From the IMG/VR virus record IMGVR_UViG_3300021962_000021, positions 174,220-238,219 of that record: DNA of 64,000 nucleotides; one strand, written 5' to 3'. Each line of letters opens with the position of its first letter. Position 1 is the first letter of the stretch. The stretch comes from a virus. Made by a program: the position numbers and the translations under genes. The notes beneath the pieces were generated by a model that was not told the origin of the DNA, did no database searches, and was given only the letters and a program-made list of their open reading frames with translations. Shown one piece after another: positions 25,018-32,738 of the stretch.

Positions 25018-25917
25018 ATGGTAAATTCTCCATATATATGTGTAATGGAAAAGCAAATTATATTTAAAGCGTATGAACTATACGAACATTCTATTGATGA
25101 ATCAAATCGTAGGTCAGATTCATATGTAATGGCAAAACAACCAGATGGTGAATTTGGTTATTTTAATATAAATCAATTTGCTTTAACTGGTTCAAATGTT
25201 TTTGTTGGAAACCAAACTATTACTGGTTCATTTTTAGTAAGTGGTTCAACAACCCAAATTGGTAACAATAGTTTATTAGGTAATACATTTTTAAGTGGTA
25301 ATATTGATGTAAGTGGTTCAACAAATTTCCATAATCATACAATTACAATGACAGGTTCGATGTATACGAGTGGTTCACAAACTATCACTGGTTCATTGGA
25401 TATTAAAGGAAATGTAAATGTAGCAAGTGGCTCTGAATTTTATTTAGCAGGAAACAAATTATTTAATTACGGGCAATTTAGTGATACAACTACACAAAGT
25501 GGTTCGGCAAATACTGCATATGCAAAAAAATTAAATACAATTGATTTTTCACACAATGTTGTAATAGAAAATGGTACAAGAATTAAAGTATTAAATACCG
25601 GAATATATAATTTACAATTTTCATCTCAATTATCAAATACGGCAAACACAAACATTACATTTGATATATGGTTAGCATATACTGGAAGTAATGTTGCAAA
25701 CTCAAATACACAAGTTGATGTAAATAAATCAGCAGGACAATTGGGTCGTTCAGTTGCAGCTTGGAATTTTATGTTACCAATTCAAGCAAATGATTATTTA
25801 GAGTTAATGTGGAGTTGTAATGCAGATACAGGTCAATTGGCATCGATGGGAACTCAAACAAATCCAATAAGACCGGCAATTCCATCGGTTATTGCAACAT
25901 TAACTCAAATAGGCTAA
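25018..25917 (+). CDS. Fibre-like virion protein with C1q/jelly-roll-like C-terminus
   Basis: A 299-aa protein. Residues 50-140 carry short GS-spaced beta repeats (QTITGSFLVSGSTTQIGNNS and similar). Residues 155-299 form a jelly-roll-like domain (IENGTRIKVLNTGIYNLQFS, WNFMLPIQANDYLELMWSC, AIPSVIATLTQIG) of the kind ending phage fibres and C1q-like proteins. ATG 25018 lies just after the terminator; ATG 25045 (MEKQIIFKAY) is an equally plausible start. It sits between gp23 and the neck genes, so it may be a head or neck fibre. Confidence 0.6.
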   Translation: MVNSPYICVMEKQIIFKAYELYEHSIDESNRRSDSYVMAKQPDGEFGYFNINQFALTGSNVFVGNQTITGSFLVSGSTTQIGNNSLLGNTFLSGNIDVSGSTNFHNHTITMTGSMYTSGSQTITGSLDIKGNVNVASGSEFYLAGNKLFNYGQFSDTTTQSGSANTAYAKKLNTIDFSHNVVIENGTRIKVLNTGIYNLQFSSQLSNTANTNITFDIWLAYTGSNVANSNTQVDVNKSAGQLGRSVAAWNFMLPIQANDYLELMWSCNADTGQLASMGTQTNPIRPAIPSVIATLTQIG

Positions 25918-25936
25918 CATTCTTTTTTTATTTGTA

Positions 25937-25944
25937 TATTTATA
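25937..25944 (+). promoter_or_regulatory. Late-promoter candidate TATTTATA
   Basis: A perfect copy followed by GTAGTAAAA, ending 29 nt before the gp13-like gene. Confidence 0.55.
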
Positions 25945-25973
25945 GTAGTAAAACTCTATAAATTTAATAAATA

Positions 25974-27170
25974 ATGTCATATAACAATTATTGGTCACCA
26001 TCCGTTTCAAGTTCATTTATATCTGGTAGTTCAACTCCATTTGGAATTTATGATGGTGATGCTCAATTTAGAAGTGATGCACCAAAAACAGCAACTTGGG
26101 TAGCAAAAAGATTGGGATATCCTATTGTTAATATAGAATTGGATAATGAGCAAATTTGGGCATGTTTTGAAGAAGCAACATCGGAATATTCTGCACAAGT
26201 AAATCAATTCAATTTAAGAAATAACTTAGATATCTTAAAAGGACAACCGAAGACGGCAAGAGATAATTATTCACAAACTCTTGTTGATGGTTCTTTCTTA
26301 CCTACTGTGGTTAGAATGTCACAACAATACGGAACATTAGCAGGTGTAGGCGGAAATACTTCAATCAAAAAAGCATATATAAATTTAACATCATCCGTTC
26401 AAATATACGATTTGATGACAACCGCATTTGATGCATCCACATCACAATCGTTTTCGACATTATTTACAGGAAGTTCTACAATTGATGTAACAAAAGTATT
26501 TCATGAAGCAGTTCCTGCGATTACTCGTTTTTTTGACCCATATTCGGTTGGTGCACAAGGAACTTTAAATTTAATTTCTGAATTAGGATTTGGTAATTAT
26601 TCACCTGCAGCACAATTCTTAATGATGCCTCTTTACGAAGATGTATTGAGAATGCAGCATATTGAATTCAATGACCATATAAGAAAATCGGCACATACAT
26701 TTAATATAGTTGATAATAAATTAGAAATATTTCCTGTTCCAACACAAGATTCTCCTGGAAAAATCTATTTTGAATATATGAGTAGAGATGAGTTTGAACA
26801 TAATTCGCAAACTGTTCAAGCGGATTCACTTTCTGATTATTCGGATGTTCCATATGATTTTATTCAATATTCAAATATAAATGATGTTGGTAAGCAATGG
26901 ATTAGAAAATATACACTAGCGTTATCTAAGGAATTATTAGGAGCAATTAGAGAAAAATATAATTCAGTTCCAATTCCAGATGGTGAAGTTAGTTTAGATG
27001 GTGCAGCATTGAGGTCAGAAGCACAGGTTGAAAAAGATGCGTTAATCACACAATTGAGAGAAAACTTAGAAGAATTGAGTAGAAAGAATGTGATGGAAAA
27101 CAAAGCACATGAAGCAGACCATCAGCAAGAAATGTTAAGAAAAGTTCCATTAAAATTATATGTAGGATAA
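25974..27170 (+). CDS. 13: Neck (head-completion) protein, gp13-like
   Basis: A 398-aa protein. Blocks recalled from T4-like marine phage gp13 are FGIYDGDAQFRSDAPKTATW, AKRLGYPIVNIELDN, ACFEEATSEYSAQVNQFNLR and FFEYM-like FEYMSRDEFEH. gp13 and gp14 form the collar that closes the filled head and receives the tail. Length is greater than T4 gp13 (309 aa). It is the first gene of the gp13-gp14-gp15 run, which supports the call. Confidence 0.75.
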   Translation: MSYNNYWSPSVSSSFISGSSTPFGIYDGDAQFRSDAPKTATWVAKRLGYPIVNIELDNEQIWACFEEATSEYSAQVNQFNLRNNLDILKGQPKTARDNYSQTLVDGSFLPTVVRMSQQYGTLAGVGGNTSIKKAYINLTSSVQIYDLMTTAFDASTSQSFSTLFTGSSTIDVTKVFHEAVPAITRFFDPYSVGAQGTLNLISELGFGNYSPAAQFLMMPLYEDVLRMQHIEFNDHIRKSAHTFNIVDNKLEIFPVPTQDSPGKIYFEYMSRDEFEHNSQTVQADSLSDYSDVPYDFIQYSNINDVGKQWIRKYTLALSKELLGAIREKYNSVPIPDGEVSLDGAALRSEAQVEKDALITQLRENLEELSRKNVMENKAHEADHQQEMLRKVPLKLYVG

Positions 27171-27171
27171 T

Positions 27172-27642
27172 ATGCCAAAATTTTTAGTAGGTAGAGATAT
27201 AGATTTTTTTAGAAATGTAGCTAGGGAATTAGTAGAAACCGTAGTTCAAAACACTTGCGTTTTATATAAAATAAATTTAAATGAAACAAAAGTAAACATA
27301 TATGGAGAAGCTATGAACAAAACTTGGCACAGAGGTATTGAATTATATTGTTTAATCAATAAAGAACCAGAAACTGTATCATACGAAGGTTTTGGTCCTG
27401 AAACAAATCAAAATATAGAATTTCGTTTTGATAGAGAACAATGTAGAGATGCAAATGCATATCCTGAAATTGGTGATGTTATTTACTTTAATGATTCTTA
27501 TTTTGAAATAGATAATACAAATGAAATTCAATTTGTGGGTGGATTACCAGGAACAGATAACGAAAGAAGAAACTGGAGTATTATTTGTTCTACATTTATG
27601 GTATCTAAATCTAATCTTAATATAGAAGAAAGAATAAATTAA
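27172..27642 (+). CDS. 14: Neck protein, gp14-like
   Basis: A 156-aa protein with DRDFF-like GRDIDFFRNVARELVETVVQ, then VLYKINLNETKVNIYGEAMN and FRFDREQCRDANAYPEIGDV, matching the gp14 pattern of T4-like phages (T4 gp14 is longer, 256 aa). It starts 1 nt after the gp13-like stop and is followed by the gp15-like gene, the usual order. Works in the neck with gp13. Confidence 0.75.
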   Translation: MPKFLVGRDIDFFRNVARELVETVVQNTCVLYKINLNETKVNIYGEAMNKTWHRGIELYCLINKEPETVSYEGFGPETNQNIEFRFDREQCRDANAYPEIGDVIYFNDSYFEIDNTNEIQFVGGLPGTDNERRNWSIICSTFMVSKSNLNIEERIN

Positions 27643-27647
27643 AAGAA

Positions 27648-28769
27648 ATGTCAGTAAATCCATTAAGACCCGATTTTAATAGAGGCAAAGAAATAAAATC
27701 TACAAAAAGCGACCTTAAACAAAGTGTTACTCTTTTTGATATAGATTATGCCATGATGTCTTATTTAGAGGATACGGTTTTACCAACTCTAAAAGATGGA
27801 CAAGGAACTTTAGTAAAAATTCCAGTTATATATGGTAATTCGGAAAGATGGAATGGTTCTCGTAGACAAGGTGTTTATAGAGATAATAAAGGTAAAATAC
27901 AATTACCATTATTAATGATTAGAAGAACATCAATTGCAAAAGATGATACAATGCCTATGCTAAATAGACATGTTTCATATGCCGGAATTACAAAATATTC
28001 AAAAGATAACAGATATGATAGATTTACAGCATTGGGCGGTGGAGTTCAACCTAAAAAAGAAATTTATAGAATTACAATGCCAGATTATGTGGAAGTGAAC
28101 TATGATTGTATGTGTTGGACATCTTATACGGAACAATTAAACGAAGTAATTGAACATCTTAATTTTACATCAACATATTGGGGAGATAAAGATAAATTTA
28201 AATTTAGAACATCGGTTTCTGATTTTAATGTTGTAAATGAAGTTGGAGAAGGAACGGAAAGAATTAATAGAGTTGAATTTTCTTTAAATGTAAAGGCTTA
28301 TTTATTACCAGAAAAATTTGATGGTGAATTGACTACTAAAAAATCAATGTCAATTAAAAAATTAGTTGTTGCAACCGAAGTAGATTTAACTAGTGGTAAT
28401 GGTAGATTGGAAGGATTATTAACAACACCATCTCCATATTATGATAATAAAGATTTGATTGATTTTCTTTCATTAAATAATAGTAAAGCACAAAATCCAA
28501 TAGCAAATAATACAATAACATTTTCTAATATTAAATGTATAAAAACACCAGCTACATTATCATCATATGTTACGGGTGGAATTGTCATAGGAAGTGATAC
28601 ATATGATATAAAAGTTTACATAAACAGTACAAGATATTATGTGGGAACGCATTTTTCGGTTACTTTATCATCCAACGCATTAACTTTAAATTTTAATTCT
28701 ACAAACTTAGGATTTACAGTTACATCTACGGATGAAATTATTATAACAGGAAAATTTATTGATGTTTAA
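27648..28769 (+). CDS. 15: Proximal tail sheath stabilisation protein, gp15-like, with C-terminal add-on domain
   Basis: A 373-aa protein. Residues 1-230 have the gp15 pattern: SDLKQSVTLFDIDYAMMSYL, VKIPVIYGNSERWNGSRR, LMIRRTSIAKDD, MPDYVEVNYDCMCWTSYTEQ and EFSLNVKAYLLPEK. Residues 280-373 form an extra beta domain (YDIKVYINSTRYYVGTHF ... IIITGKFIDV) resembling the fibre motif found also in the next two genes. gp15 caps the tail and joins it to the neck. It shares a base with the next start (TAATG). Confidence 0.75.
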   Translation: MSVNPLRPDFNRGKEIKSTKSDLKQSVTLFDIDYAMMSYLEDTVLPTLKDGQGTLVKIPVIYGNSERWNGSRRQGVYRDNKGKIQLPLLMIRRTSIAKDDTMPMLNRHVSYAGITKYSKDNRYDRFTALGGGVQPKKEIYRITMPDYVEVNYDCMCWTSYTEQLNEVIEHLNFTSTYWGDKDKFKFRTSVSDFNVVNEVGEGTERINRVEFSLNVKAYLLPEKFDGELTTKKSMSIKKLVVATEVDLTSGNGRLEGLLTTPSPYYDNKDLIDFLSLNNSKAQNPIANNTITFSNIKCIKTPATLSSYVTGGIVIGSDTYDIKVYINSTRYYVGTHFSVTLSSNALTLNFNSTNLGFTVTSTDEIIITGKFIDV

Positions 28770-29098
28770 TGAAACGAAGTTTATTAGATATTACTCAAAA
28801 ATTAAGTAGAAAACCTGGAAAAACTGTATTAACCCCATATAATTTAACAGATTCTACTTATTACATTTATGAAGCCAAAGGTTGGAGATTTGTTTCTTTA
28901 TTAAGAGAGATTGAATATAGAAGCACGCAAGATAGCGTGACAGTTTATATAAATACGCTTTCTATAAGTAATGTGGATTTTGTTATAGAACAAACGGCAT
29001 CTGGATTATTATTTAAATTTATAAAAAATAATTTTGAATATCAACTAGATGATGATGATTATATTGAAGTAAAAGGAGATATAGAAAGATATGCTTAA
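28769..29098 (+). CDS. Small neck/tail protein with shared beta C-terminal motif
   Basis: A 109-aa protein. The N-terminus is RSLLDITQKLSRKPGKTV. The C-terminal half (SVTVYINTLSISNVDFVIEQ ... DDDDYIEVKGDIERY) follows the phage pattern VYxNxxxxxxxDFxxxxxxxxFxxxxxxxDxIxVxG. The start overlaps the gp15-like stop by one base; the end overlaps the next gene by 8 nt. Structural accessory role by position. Confidence 0.5.
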   Translation: MKRSLLDITQKLSRKPGKTVLTPYNLTDSTYYIYEAKGWRFVSLLREIEYRSTQDSVTVYINTLSISNVDFVIEQTASGLLFKFIKNNFEYQLDDDDYIEVKGDIERYA

Positions 29099-29603
29099 TC
29101 AATTTAATTCAAATACTAGAAAGTTAAATAGAGTAATCAAAAAAATAAATTTAAATAATTTATCTGGTTCTCTAAACGATATTAATCTAAATTTGGATTT
29201 ATCGGGTAGTTTATTGAATATTAAATTACCCACAACTTCATCATATCAATCCAATACAAAATCTAATCCAAATCCAACAAAATTAGTAAATAATAAAAAT
29301 ACTATATCTAATTTTCATAATGAAATTTTAATTCATAGTGCAAGATATGTTAGAATGGGTGTTGATACATTTGATAATACGGCAAACACTTTAACAATAT
29401 ATAATGCACAGACAGATTACGGAACGGAAGGAGCATCGCCTGATAATTTTGAAATAATGGTATATGGTTTACATATTCCTGGAAATTTTAAAGTTGAAGA
29501 TATTGGAAATAATGTTGTGATAACATTGGGAGATAGATATATTGATTTTGATAATGTTACCCTAAGTGATATTTATGTTTTTGGAAAATTAATAAGTATC
29601 TAA
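29091..29603 (+). CDS. Neck/tail protein with shared beta C-terminal motif
   Basis: A 170-aa protein. An N-terminal Asn/Lys-rich helix is followed by NLSGSLNDINLNLDLSGSL repeats. The C-terminal 100 residues (RYVRMGVDTFDNTANTLTIY, FEIMVYGLHIPGNFKVEDIG, DIYVFGKLISI) share the beta motif of the two preceding genes. Likely a small structural or fibre-attachment protein. No family name is assigned. Confidence 0.5.
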   Translation: MLNQFNSNTRKLNRVIKKINLNNLSGSLNDINLNLDLSGSLLNIKLPTTSSYQSNTKSNPNPTKLVNNKNTISNFHNEILIHSARYVRMGVDTFDNTANTLTIYNAQTDYGTEGASPDNFEIMVYGLHIPGNFKVEDIGNNVVITLGDRYIDFDNVTLSDIYVFGKLISI

Positions 29604-29619
29604 ATGTTAGATAAAAAGA

Positions 29620-29627
29620 TATTTATA
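29620..29627 (+). promoter_or_regulatory. Late-promoter candidate TATTTATA
   Basis: A perfect copy ending only 4 nt before the ATG at 29632. Confidence 0.35.
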
Positions 29628-29631
29628 AAAT

Positions 29632-29955
29632 ATGGCAAACTTAATTAGATTAAAACAAATAGAAAGTGGTTCGCAATTAAATACGGCAGCAAGTGTTGGA
29701 GCAGATTTTAGTGCATCTGTAAATAATATCGTATCACAATCAATTGAAACAACTTTTTCCGCATCAATTGTTCAAATAATTACAAATAATGTAGGAGCAG
29801 TTTTACCTGACGGTGTGGTAAGTGGTTCACAACAAGTAATTGATATATTAATACCTTTAAATCAATTCACAGCATCATTAAACGATACCTACGCAACCGA
29901 TGCAGAATTGGCAACATCACAATCCAATTTGAATGTAGATATGGGTGAATGGTAA
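29632..29955 (+). CDS. Small fibre-related protein
   Basis: A 107-aa protein rich in Ser, Ala, Asn and Thr. It has LIRLKQIESGS at the start and LPDGVVSGSQQVIDILIPLN, the same GVVSGSxQV unit that recurs in the three long fibre proteins downstream. It looks like a miniature or truncated member of that fibre set, perhaps a fibre base or a relic. Confidence 0.5.
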   Translation: MANLIRLKQIESGSQLNTAASVGADFSASVNNIVSQSIETTFSASIVQIITNNVGAVLPDGVVSGSQQVIDILIPLNQFTASLNDTYATDAELATSQSNLNVDMGEW

Positions 29956-29993
29956 TATATTTTAATTTTTAATATTGTTAGTTAAAAAAATGA

Positions 29994-30001
29994 TATTTAT
30001 A
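29994..30001 (+). promoter_or_regulatory. Late-promoter candidate TATTTATA
   Basis: A perfect copy followed by GATTGAATAAC, ending 37 nt before the first long fibre gene. CGGAG near 30023-30027 may serve as its Shine-Dalgarno. Confidence 0.55.
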
Positions 30002-30038
30002 GATTGAATAACTATACTTAAACGGAGAATAAGAAAAT

Positions 30039-32072
30039 ATGGCACAAATTATTAAACATAGACGTGGTTCGTTAGAAAACCTTAGTCAAGTAACATCATC
30101 AATACAAAAAGGTGAATTAGTAATAGCATCGGGTTCATCAAATCTGAGTGTAACAAACGGTTCATCAATTGTATTTGCAGCTGCTGCAGATGGACAACTA
30201 CAAGCAGTAAACAGAATACTTGTAGGAGCATCGGCACCGGCATCATTCCCAAATGTAACATACAATGGATTAGTAGCAGGTGTTCCATATTATGAAAGCA
30301 CTAGTGGTTCTTTGTGGATTTTAGGAACTGATTCAAATACCAAACTTAATTTAATTGGTAACATAAATTCATTCTCTCAATCCGTAGATAGTAGATTGGA
30401 TTCAGTTGAAGCATCTTTAGGTGGTGGTGGTGATATCGGTAGTTCGGTAACATTCTTAAACCAATTTACAGCAAGTGCAACAATTAGATTAAATAACTTA
30501 GAATCTACATCAGCAAGTGTAAATGGGCACATAGCAGATATAAACTCATATACATCATCTGCAAATACTTTAAATAGTTTACAAACTACTAGAATTGACC
30601 AATTAGCAGCAGCAACTTCATCTGTTAATAACTTTACATCATCTGCAACAAATAGATTAAATAATTTAGAATCTACATCTGCAAGTGTAAACGGCCATAT
30701 AGTAGATATAAATTCGTATACATCATCTTTAAAAGCAGCATTAACTGCAAGTGGTGCAAATGTAATATTTAGTGGTAATGTAACAATTCCTGGTAATTTA
30801 ACAGTTGCTGGAACACAAACCATTGTTAATTCTACAACTGTCCAAATCGGTGATAATATCATTGAATTGAATGGTAGTGGTGCAGCAAATGGTGGTATTA
30901 TGGTAAAGGATGCAACCAATCCTAATACTGCAACTGGTTCTTTATTGTGGGATACTACAAACGATTATTGGAAAGCAGGTATAAGTGGTTCAGAAGTTAA
31001 AATATTAAGAGCAGGTGGTGATGATGTTGTAAGTGGTTCATCTCAAATTACAATCTCATCAACAACAGGATATTCTGCATTTAGTTCTTCTATCTCAACA
31101 AATATAGTAGAATTATTTGGAACGGCATCAAATCACGAAGGAAGATTAGATACAATTGAAGCATCTATTGCAGGTGGAGCAGTTTCTACAAGAATTGACC
31201 AATTAGCAGCAGCAACTGCATCGGTTAATAGTTTTACTCAATCTACATTAGGACATATTGCTGATATAAATTCATATACGGCATCAAATGATACCCTAAA
31301 TACTTTACAATCTACAAGAATTAACCAATTAGCAGCATTGACTGCATCGGTTAGCAGTAGATTAGACCAACTTTCTACCGATAGTGGTTCTCAAAATACA
31401 AGAATTACTACATTAGAAAGTAAAGCAACTACATTACAAACTTATACGGCAAGTGTTGATGGACACATTGCAGATATAAATGCATATACTTCTTCTAACA
31501 ATACTACAAATACTGCACAAAATAATAGATTATCAAATATTGAAGCATTTACTTCATCATTTGGAACATCTTTCTCAACATCAGTAGATAGTAGATTAGA
31601 TACTTTAGAAGGGACAGGAACGATACAAGGTGTTGGAACTGGAAATCAAGTAACATTTGCAAAAGTAACAACTTCCGGAGATGTAGTGGTGGGTGGTGAT
31701 TTGGTGGTGCAAGGTAATACTGTAACATTAAATACAGCAACATTAGTAGTTGAAGATAAAACAATTCAATTAGCTAGTGGTTCTACAAACGCAGCTACAG
31801 CAAACGGAGCAGGTATTGAAGTAATCGGTGCAAGTGCAACATTTACTTATGATTCTACACCAAATGCATGGACTGCTAATATTCCAATTTCAGCATCAGC
31901 AGTGACAGCATCTGTTAATGTTCCTGGTTTTGGTTCTTCAAAAAGATTAGCATTTAGAGCAGCAACTGGTAATTTGGATTTCATTGCAGCAGCAACGACT
32001 ACAGGAGATATTGCTCAATGGGATGGAACAAATTTTGTGATGAGTAATGTTATAGATGGTGGAACATTCTAA
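30039..32072 (+). CDS. Long repetitive tail fibre protein A
   Basis: A 677-aa protein. The N-terminus AQIIKHRRGSLENLSQVTSS and KGELVIASG is the attachment-type start seen in T4-like marine fibre proteins. Residues 110-220 and 380-520 are repeats of SVDSRLDxLE, TASVNGHIADINxYTSS and RIDQLAAATASVN units with heptad-like spacing. A TIPGNLTVAGTQTIVNSTT block at about 245 and VVEDKTIQLASGST later are shared with fibre B. It lacks the S74 end present on fibres B and C. Host recognition or virion fibre role. Confidence 0.7.
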   Translation: MAQIIKHRRGSLENLSQVTSSIQKGELVIASGSSNLSVTNGSSIVFAAAADGQLQAVNRILVGASAPASFPNVTYNGLVAGVPYYESTSGSLWILGTDSNTKLNLIGNINSFSQSVDSRLDSVEASLGGGGDIGSSVTFLNQFTASATIRLNNLESTSASVNGHIADINSYTSSANTLNSLQTTRIDQLAAATSSVNNFTSSATNRLNNLESTSASVNGHIVDINSYTSSLKAALTASGANVIFSGNVTIPGNLTVAGTQTIVNSTTVQIGDNIIELNGSGAANGGIMVKDATNPNTATGSLLWDTTNDYWKAGISGSEVKILRAGGDDVVSGSSQITISSTTGYSAFSSSISTNIVELFGTASNHEGRLDTIEASIAGGAVSTRIDQLAAATASVNSFTQSTLGHIADINSYTASNDTLNTLQSTRINQLAALTASVSSRLDQLSTDSGSQNTRITTLESKATTLQTYTASVDGHIADINAYTSSNNTTNTAQNNRLSNIEAFTSSFGTSFSTSVDSRLDTLEGTGTIQGVGTGNQVTFAKVTTSGDVVVGGDLVVQGNTVTLNTATLVVEDKTIQLASGSTNAATANGAGIEVIGASATFTYDSTPNAWTANIPISASAVTASVNVPGFGSSKRLAFRAATGNLDFIAAATTTGDIAQWDGTNFVMSNVIDGGTF

Positions 32073-32093
32073 AATTTTTAATTATATTTAAAG

Positions 32094-32117
32094 ACCCTTC
32101 TTCGGAAGGGTTTTTTA
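32094..32117 (+). terminator. Rho-independent terminator after fibre A
   Basis: A 7-bp stem ACCCTTC/GAAGGGT with a TTCG loop, followed by a run of T residues. Confidence 0.9.
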
Positions 32118-32130
32118 TTTTCAAAAAGTA

Positions 32131-32155
32131 TATTTATTGAAGTAGTATATACTAC
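32131..32155 (+). promoter_or_regulatory. Late-promoter variant TATTTATT plus 14-bp palindrome
   Basis: TATTTATT (32131-32138, one mismatch to the repeated element) is followed by the perfect palindrome GTAGTATATACTAC (32142-32155) and then CTTTTT. It lies 33 nt before the ATG of the 172-aa gene. The palindrome may be an operator or a small hairpin. Confidence 0.4.
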
Positions 32156-32188
32156 CTTTTTGTTATATAACCACAGAATAGACTATAT

Positions 32189-32707
32189 ATGTCACAATCA
32201 ATTATACTGAAGCGCTCTGCGCTACCCGGTAAAGTGCCTGATACGGGTTCTCTTAACTTAGGTGAAATTGCAATAAACACCTATGATGGCAAAGTATTCC
32301 TAAAACGTTCAGGAAGTATTGAGTCTATTCAAAGTATTATAACCACCGATTCAATAACCACAGGTTCAATTACACTTACTCAAACCGGTTCATTTGGTGA
32401 ATTGGTTATTACACAAGATGTAAACATCAGTAGAGATTTGTATGTATCTAGAGATATTGTTACAAACGGTGATATTGATGCTATTGGTGATATAACAGGA
32501 TCAAATTTATTAATTAACGGAACTATTACCGGAAATTCCTTTATTGGTGATGGTAGTGGTTTAACAAATTTACCACAACAACAGGCTGATTTATCTTCTG
32601 CAACACTAGAAACGGTGGATGGTAATAACATACCCAATCGTTCAATTGCGGATGTATTTACACAATTAGCAGTTGCGGGTATTATAGATTTGGATTTTAA
32701 TGATTAA
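32189..32707 (+). CDS. Short fibre/structural protein
   Basis: A 172-aa protein. It opens SQSIILKRSALPGKVPDTGS and LGEIAINTYDGKVFLKRSG, the common N-terminal anchoring segment of phage fibres. Beta repeats follow (DVNISRDLYVSRDIVTNGDI, GTITGNSFIGDGSGLTNLP), then an IPNRSIADVFTQLAVAG end. It may be a base piece that trimerises with the long fibres. It starts a short unit between fibres A and B. Confidence 0.6.
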   Translation: MSQSIILKRSALPGKVPDTGSLNLGEIAINTYDGKVFLKRSGSIESIQSIITTDSITTGSITLTQTGSFGELVITQDVNISRDLYVSRDIVTNGDIDAIGDITGSNLLINGTITGNSFIGDGSGLTNLPQQQADLSSATLETVDGNNIPNRSIADVFTQLAVAGIIDLDFND

Positions 32708-32710
32708 CGA

Positions 32711-32718
32711 TATTTATA
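32711..32718 (+). promoter_or_regulatory. Late-promoter candidate TATTTATA
   Basis: A perfect copy in the 31-nt gap, ending 20 nt before fibre B. Confidence 0.5.
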
Positions 32719-32738
32719 CAAAACAGAAATAATATTAG

